From assembly GCA_900768705.1 (NCBI GenBank), contig CAAGEB010000188.1, positions 1 to 15,414 of the forward strand: a stretch of DNA of 15,414 bases. The letters run 5' to 3'. The position numbers and the translations under genes are program-made. The stretch comes from Oscillospiraceae bacterium (lineage in GTDB: Bacteria; Bacillota; Clostridia; Oscillospirales; Ruminococcaceae). A model generated the notes under the pieces. That model was not told the DNA's origin, searched no databases, and saw nothing but the letters and a program-made list of their open reading frames with translations. Shown here one piece after another: positions 14,160 through 15,414 of this stretch. Each line of letters starts with the position of its first letter. Position 1 is the stretch's first letter.

Positions 14160-15265
14160 AGTCCCACTCCTTTCAGAAGCTCCTCCGCACCCGCAGCACA
14201 AGTCTTTATATCTTCGGGCGCAATCCGTCCCAGTATTTCAAGAAACGGCGTCTTTATACCGCAGCCGCATTCCTCCGCAGGGTGAAGTACGCCGATATCG
14301 TCTGTCATAACAGAAAGCAGCGGAGTTTTCGCAACCATGGGCGTAACGAGATTAATAAGCCCCGCTTCCCCCATGGGAAGAGGCTCCAGAGTATCCGAAC
14401 TCCTTATCAGAACACGACTGTATGCGGGAATATGAAAATGATGCCTGGGGCAGTCGCAGTATAGAATAGGATGCTCCACAGCACCGAAAAATTCCACTAT
14501 GCAGTCGTCGCTGATACCAAGAACTTTTTCAGCAAGGCGGTAGAATTCTTCTTTATCCGCACGCTCTGCATAGAACTGCTTCCACCCTCCGCCCAAAAGT
14601 ATTTTTGATCCCTTTGGCAGACGCAAAGACAGTGAACGCTCGTCCATCATCTTCATTAAGAACCATGTATAGGCAGGAAAGCCCATAAGCCTTGTGGGAA
14701 ATCGTGAATGTTCATACTTCTGCAAAGCATTGATTACTCCCTCAAAATCGGGTGAATAGCCGCCATTTTTATACCGAAGAATATATCTGCGGCTTAATGC
14801 AGGTGTAAAAAGCGTTGCACCGAAGGCAGTCTTAGTAACAGCTGTGCGATTACCCCGGTGCGGCTTATATCCCATAACAATATAATGGCAGGGTTTCGGA
14901 GAAATCAGCTCCCTCATAGGTGCTATACGCAAAACCATTTTTAATCCGCACAGAAGACCGCCTGCATCAAAAGCAATTTCACTGAATTGCCCGCTTGTAC
15001 CCGAGGATGTGGCACGCAGAATATATGCACCCCTGCACGAAATGCGATGCTTCTTGAAAAAAAGCGTTGGAATAACAGGAAGATTCACAATGTCCTCTGC
15101 ATTTTTAAGACTGCGTACACTAACGCCGTAATGGTCGGCTATTCTGCGGTAATCATCACAGTGTTGTGTGAGGTGCATAAAATTTTCCTGCACGGCTTTC
15201 AGAAACAGCTCATCGTCGGAGCTATAGGCATCCTTGACAGAAAATAGCATTCTGCGATATTTCAT
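14156..15265 (-). CDS. LuxE-family acyl-protein synthetase (PaaK-like adenylating enzyme)
   Basis: LuxE-type enzymes activate a carboxylic acid as acyl-adenylate and load it on a cysteine for reduction by LuxC. The 369-residue length equals LuxE of luminous bacteria. Visible are the phosphate-binding loop ATSSGTSGQ (85-93), MGFPAYTWFL (194-203), LLGGGWKQF (223-231), EFFGAVEHP (258-266), the cluster CDCPRHHFHIP (270-280), MTDDIG (320-325) and ECGCG (332-336) before the FLEILGR block. The Cys/His clusters match the zinc-site arrangement of PaaK-type ligases. C356 near the C-terminus could be the acyl-carrying residue, as a C-terminal cysteine does in Vibrio LuxE (inference). ATG at 15265 has GGGAGG six to seven bases upstream. 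It is followed by the LuxC-like gene with a four-base overlap. No good promoter is seen before it, so it may belong to a longer operon entering from outside the window. Confidence 0.85.
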   Translation of the reverse strand: MKYRRMLFSVKDAYSSDDELFLKAVQENFMHLTQHCDDYRRIADHYGVSVRSLKNAEDIVNLPVIPTLFFKKHRISCRGAYILRATSSGTSGQFSEIAFDAGGLLCGLKMVLRIAPMRELISPKPCHYIVMGYKPHRGNRTAVTKTAFGATLFTPALSRRYILRYKNGGYSPDFEGVINALQKYEHSRFPTRLMGFPAYTWFLMKMMDERSLSLRLPKGSKILLGGGWKQFYAERADKEEFYRLAEKVLGISDDCIVEFFGAVEHPILYCDCPRHHFHIPAYSRVLIRSSDTLEPLPMGEAGLINLVTPMVAKTPLLSVMTDDIGVLHPAEECGCGIKTPFLEILGRIAPEDIKTCAAGAEELLKGVGL

Positions 15266-15330
15266 GGCGAACCTCCCGGATTTCAGAAATGACTATAGGT
15301 CACCTCTAAAAACCTTGTTTGAGATAAAAT

Positions 15331-15411
15331 CAGCAGTGCACGCCGTCTGCTGCGTCAAACCTCCTCGCAAGGCATACAGCCTTGCTTCGTCGGCTTTCCT
15401 TGCAGCCGACG
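15331..15411. repeat. Three tandem hairpins, probable dispersed palindromic or MITE-like repeat
   Basis: Three perfect stems follow each other: CAGCAG (15331-15336)/CTGCTG (15347-15352), GCAAGGC (15367-15373)/GCCTTGC (15379-15385) and CGTCGGCT (15388-15395)/AGCCGACG (15404-15411). No coding frame matches. The flank CTATAGGTCACCTCTAAAAACC (around 15293-15314, in part) reads on the minus strand as TTTTTAGAGGTGACC, resembling the ends of some insertion sequences. The stretch runs to the edge of the window, so its full length is unknown. It stands between the LuxE-like gene and whatever lies upstream. Confidence 0.5.
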
Positions 15412-15414
15412 CAC

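Noticed and set aside
15292..15320. Promoter for the LuxE-like gene
   Set aside because: A TATAGT-like -10 exists on the minus strand (15297-15292) but the -35 position reads AAACAA, unlike TTGACA.
1..15414. CRISPR array, rRNA genes, complete insertion sequence or prophage genes
   Set aside because: No regularly spaced repeats, rRNA motifs, transposase or phage structural proteins were seen on either strand.

Overview
The window is mostly a piece of a low-to-mid G+C Gram-positive genome, most likely an anaerobic gut-type Clostridia (Ruminococcus/Oscillospirales-like). The reasons are a core Clostridia-style gene set (DUF951, prfA, Sua5-type tsaC, coaE, lytic transglycosylase, M18 aminopeptidase; uvrB-uvrA; mscL), strong AGGAGG-like ribosome sites, frequent TTG/GTG starts and perfect TTGACA-17-TATAAT promoters. 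The first ~1.1 kb does not fit. It is G+C-rich (36/60 at 541-600 against 23/60 at 2821-2880) and encodes most of a Bacteroidota-type LpxB, a lipid A enzyme that a Gram-positive cell would not use. It is joined in frame to the truncated aminopeptidase gene at a glycine-codon run (1096-1110). A chimeric assembly is the simplest explanation.

Layout. Positions 91-5890, minus strand: one tightly packed operon read right to left, DUF951 protein, prfA (release factor 1), tsaC/Sua5 (tRNA t6A synthesis), coaE (last step of CoA synthesis), a membrane-anchored lytic transglycosylase, then the M18 aminopeptidase broken by the LpxB junction. A promoter lies at 5959-5987. Positions 6037-6320, plus strand: a consensus promoter, tRNA-Lys(TTT) and tRNA-Arg(CCG), followed by ~320 bases without genes that hold a short direct repeat and a terminator. 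Positions 6574-11480, plus strand: uvrB-uvrA, the damage-recognition part of nucleotide excision repair, from its own promoter. Positions 11491-12543, plus strand: mscL and a GNAT acetyltransferase with overlapping stop/start, ended by a strong terminator that faces a second terminator for the opposite strand. Positions 12870-15265, minus strand: an overlapping LuxE-like/LuxC-like pair (acyl-activating enzyme and acyl reductase) with no luciferase in view. Positions 15331-15411: three successive hairpins, probably a dispersed repeat.

The most biologically interesting content is the LuxE-LuxC pair, a predicted fatty-acid (or other carboxylic acid) to aldehyde module outside bioluminescence. 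The most important caution is the LpxB/aminopeptidase chimera. All else is ordinary housekeeping DNA.
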